A DNA stretch of 27,338 nucleotides, taken from assembly GCA_964607375.1 (NCBI GenBank), contig CAZSJY010000023.1, forward strand, positions 1 to 27,338, read 5' to 3'. Positions 24,703 through 27,338 of this stretch are shown one piece after another. Position numbers and translations under genes: made by a program. The DNA comes from JACNLC01 sp964607375. GTDB lineage: Bacteria; Fidelibacterota; Marinisomatia; SCGC-AAA003-L08; JACNLC01. The notes beneath the pieces are model-generated. The model saw only the letters and a program-made list of their open reading frames with translations. It had not been told where the DNA came from and ran no database searches. Every line of letters begins with the position of its first letter. Position 1 is the stretch's first letter.

Positions 24703-26394
24703 TTAAAATGCTATTGCACTTCCTCTTCTTCTGCTATCTCCACTACCGAATATTAACTTTTGTTCAGAATCGTAAAAAATACAATTAGCTTCTGCAGTAC
24801 CTCTCATAACATCAATTACATAATTCCGTGAATCAAGTAACTCAAGTGTTTCTTTGGAAAATCCGTTGGGTTCAAAAAAGACTAAATCTGGAAGCCATTG
24901 ATGATGAAATCTTGGTTTCTCAACCGCATCTTCAATATTCATTCCATAATCAATTACATTCGAAATAATTTGTGCAACTGTTGTAATAATCTTTGCTCCT
25001 CCCGCAGCACCCAAGACCATAAGTAATTCACCATTTGTGTTTTCCACGATTGTTGGTGTCATAGAACTTAACATTCGTTTATTAGGATGTATTGCATTTG
25101 CTTCACCACCTACTAATCCATAAGCGTTTGGTTCTCCTGGTTTTGAGGAAAAATCATCCATTTCGTTATTGAGGATAAAACCTGCATCATCAACAGTTAT
25201 ACCATTTCCAAACCATCCGTTTAATGTTACGGTTGTGCTAACAGAATTCCCCCACTTATCAACTACCGAGTAATGAGTAGTTTCGTCTGATTCTTTGATA
25301 ATTAATGAGAAGTTACCAAATCCAATTTCTTCACAATCTGTAGCCATTATTGAATCAACAGATGACCATCTAAAATCAGAATAATTCTGTGATATTAAGC
25401 TATCAACTGAAATTCCAATAAATTTTGGATCACCGAGGAAATATGACCTATCAGCATAAGCCCTTTTTTCTGCTTCAACTACATAATGGATATGTTGTGC
25501 ACTATGATATGAAATTTGACTCAAATCAATATTTTCAAGCTGGTTAAGAATTTGAGCTAATGCAATTCCACCAGATGAAACAGGTGGCATCGAAATAATA
25601 TTATATCCACGATATTCAAATTTAACAGGTTCTCTTTGAATGGCTGAATAGTTTGATAGGTCTTCGGCAGATATGAGTCCATCTGTTCTTTCCATACAAT
25701 CTACGATCATTTTAGAAGTTTTACCTTCGTAGAATTCTCGATATCCTTTTTTTGAAATCCTCTTCAATGTTTTTGCTAATTTCTTTTGTATAAAGATATC
25801 TCCTACTTCCCATCCATCTTCACGACCAACAAATATCTCTCTAGAAACTTCATCGATTTCTAAGTAATTCCGGTATCCATTTAAGTATAGGACATTCAAA
25901 TAGTCTAAAGGAAATCCCCTCTTAGCTAATTTAATAGCTGGAGTAATTAGTTTACTCCATTTCATAGAACCGTAGTTTTCAAAAGCTAGTCCAAAGCCTG
26001 CTACAGTACCGGGAACACCACTTGCCCACGATGTCATCCAACTTTTTCCTGGAATTACATTTAAACTGTCATCCAAGAACATATCGCGAAATGCTCGAGT
26101 TGGTGCTGTTTCTCTAAAATCAATAGTAGTTGCTGTTCCGTCAGCTAACCTAATCACCATAAATCCACCACCGCCTATATTCCCTGCACCGGGATGTGTT
26201 ACAGCCAAAGCAAACCCTACTGCAATTGAAGCATCAATAGCATTTCCACCATTTTTAAGTACTTCAATTCCAACTTCTGAAGCAAGATAGTTAGTTGAAG
26301 ATACAGCTCCATTTTTTCCAACAGCATCTGGTAATCTACTAAAACTATAAGACGAAATAACAAACAAGATAGTTATTATTCTAAATACTTTCAT
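24703..26394 (-). CDS. ggt: Gamma-glutamyltransferase (glutathione hydrolase), exported
   Basis: From the preferred ATG at 26394 the precursor has 563 residues with a signal peptide (MKVFRIITILFVISSYSFS). It is a self-cleaving N-terminal-nucleophile enzyme: the new N-terminus would be the first Thr of TTHYSVVD, with TLNGWFGNG following as in the small subunit. HPGAGNIGGGGFM, DFRETAP and PPVSSGGIAL are conserved in the large subunit, and LSSMTPTIV and GAAGGAKI in the small one. It transfers or hydrolyses the gamma-glutamyl group of glutathione in the periplasm. An in-frame ATG 12 bases upstream (26406) contains the GGAG that serves the 26394 ATG. The GH18 gene follows without a gap. Confidence 0.94.
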   Translation of the reverse strand: MKVFRIITILFVISSYSFSRLPDAVGKNGAVSSTNYLASEVGIEVLKNGGNAIDASIAVGFALAVTHPGAGNIGGGGFMVIRLADGTATTIDFRETAPTRAFRDMFLDDSLNVIPGKSWMTSWASGVPGTVAGFGLAFENYGSMKWSKLITPAIKLAKRGFPLDYLNVLYLNGYRNYLEIDEVSREIFVGREDGWEVGDIFIQKKLAKTLKRISKKGYREFYEGKTSKMIVDCMERTDGLISAEDLSNYSAIQREPVKFEYRGYNIISMPPVSSGGIALAQILNQLENIDLSQISYHSAQHIHYVVEAEKRAYADRSYFLGDPKFIGISVDSLISQNYSDFRWSSVDSIMATDCEEIGFGNFSLIIKESDETTHYSVVDKWGNSVSTTVTLNGWFGNGITVDDAGFILNNEMDDFSSKPGEPNAYGLVGGEANAIHPNKRMLSSMTPTIVENTNGELLMVLGAAGGAKIITTVAQIISNVIDYGMNIEDAVEKPRFHHQWLPDLVFFEPNGFSKETLELLDSRNYVIDVMRGTAEANCIFYDSEQKLIFGSGDSRRRGSAIAF

Positions 26395-26533
26395 TGAATT
26401 CTCCATTTTGTAGTAAGAAATATAAATCGCAATATCATAGTTTCTATTTTACAATTTGTTTTTGATTACATATTGTAAGCTAAATTTATTACATCAATGG
26501 TCATGCTTCAAAACATGTAGTTGGATAAGGAGG

Positions 26534-27338
26534 TTAAACATTAAACCGAATACTCATAATATCTCCATCTTTTACAAGATACTCTTTACCTTCTAATCGA
26601 AAGCGACCATTTTCTTTAATCAATTTCTCATTTTTGTATTCGAGTAAATCGTCATAATGAAAACATTCAGCTCGTATAAACCCACGGGACAAATCTGTAT
26701 GTATCGTAGCTGAAGCTTCCTGCGCAGTTTTTCCTTTTTGAATGGTCCAAGCCCTAACCTCATCTTGCCCTACTGTAAGGAAACTGATATAACCTAATAC
26801 ATCATAAGCAAGAGTTGTTAATCGATTAGTTACAGATTCCTTTATTCCCATATCTTCCATAAACATTGATATACTCTCTTCATCTTCTATTTGAGATAAC
26901 TCCATTTCGAACTTACCGGCAAATTCAATAATAGGATATTTATCACCAATTTTAGTTTTGATAATATCATTCTTCCCATAATTCTTATCACCAGAATTTA
27001 GAATAATCATTATTTGTTTCATTGTAAGGAATTGATAACCTCGAATTAACTTTTCTTCATCCTTTGTCAACTTTAGTTGAGATAGAAGTAGATTTTGATT
27101 TAACTGACTCGATAATTTTTCGAATAATTTTTGTTCAACTAACAACTCGTTTGTCTTTTTCCCTCGTTGGATCGTGTGATTGATTTTTTCGAGTTTATTT
27201 TCTACTTGGATCAAATCTGATAATAATAACTCGTTTTCAATAGTATCAACTTCAAATGATGGATTTGGTTCTCCAAGTAATTGATTGTTACATCCCGCAT
27301 AATAACTCATTATGTTTAATTGATAAAGAAGTGTTAAA
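26534..27338 (-). CDS. ychF: YchF/Ola1-like ATPase, C-terminal part (N-terminus outside window)
   Basis: About 258 residues are visible after the first Met in the window, but the frame stays open to the edge, so the gene very likely continues. The visible part starts in the region corresponding to IETINTEL of YchF (here VDTIENELLLSDLIQVENKL), continues through the coiled-coil A domain and the sequence TKDEEKLIRGYQFLTMKQIM, and ends in the TGS domain with VGQDEVRAWTIQKG, ATIHTDLSRGFIRAE, YDDLLEYK and the final DGDIMSIRFNV. The P-loop GTPase/ATPase motifs lie upstream, unseen. YchF is an ATPase that binds ribosomes. The segment before VDTIENEL is more divergent than usual; whether this is a true YchF or a paralogue needs the missing N-terminus. 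Confidence 0.87.
   Translation of the reverse strand, partial: LTLLYQLNIMSYYAGCNNQLLGEPNPSFEVDTIENELLLSDLIQVENKLEKINHTIQRGKKTNELLVEQKLFEKLSSQLNQNLLLSQLKLTKDEEKLIRGYQFLTMKQIMIILNSGDKNYGKNDIIKTKIGDKYPIIEFAGKFEMELSQIEDEESISMFMEDMGIKESVTNRLTTLAYDVLGYISFLTVGQDEVRAWTIQKGKTAQEASATIHTDLSRGFIRAECFHYDDLLEYKNEKLIKENGRFRLEGKEYLVKDGDIMSIRFNV

Overview
The window is AT-rich (about one third G+C by eye) and comes from a diderm (Gram-negative-type) bacterium. It encodes an Omp85/TamA outer-membrane protein, TamB, a predicted lipoprotein, exported envelope proteins and a SppA peptidase with an outer-membrane-barrel-like N-terminus. A dockerin-like GH18 protein, a MoxR/DUF58/BatD set and the 'NPAGLG' barrel motif would fit the Bacteroidota-Chlorobiota-Fibrobacterota superphylum or relatives such as Marinimicrobia. 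That placement is an impression from gene style, not a proven assignment. There is no insertion sequence, phage gene or CRISPR array. Coding density is high and no gene-free stretch exceeds 300 bases.

Left part (1-5361). A partial initiator tRNA-fMet and a second CAT-anticodon tRNA, both on the minus strand, flank a gene joining a cysteine-rich CWC domain to a GNAT acetyltransferase. Next come leucyl aminopeptidase (minus), a 2,4-dienoyl-CoA-reductase-like SDR (plus), a QueD-type 6-carboxytetrahydropterin synthase (minus) and a saccharopine-dehydrogenase-family oxidoreductase (minus).

Middle (5362-12091). A long SppA with a barrel-like N-terminal extension (plus) ends at a strong hairpin terminator. 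Facing it is a three-gene minus-strand operon of unclear purpose: a ribbon-helix-helix regulator, an isoprenylcysteine-methyltransferase-like membrane protein, and an unrecognised possibly hotdog-fold protein. The regulator's upstream region carries six 10-bp-phased copies of a GTTA motif, a likely operator array. A PHP-domain metallohydrolase (plus) diverges from it and converges on a YciO-type Sua5/YrdC protein.

Right part (12321-27338, all minus). In transcription order: the C-terminal part of YchF; a gamma-glutamyltransferase directly abutting a GH18-dockerin protein; dnaK with its own terminator; then tamB, tamA, a TPR lipoprotein, moxR, DUF58 and a BatD-like protein, joined by overlaps and short gaps. 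This last run looks like an envelope-biogenesis and stress block.

The observations most worth following up are the phased operator array, a GGCAC-N5-TTGTTAT promoter-like element shared by dnaK and sppA, the barrel-SppA fusion, the CWC-GNAT fusion, and a recurring AAAATGGAG leader before three start codons.
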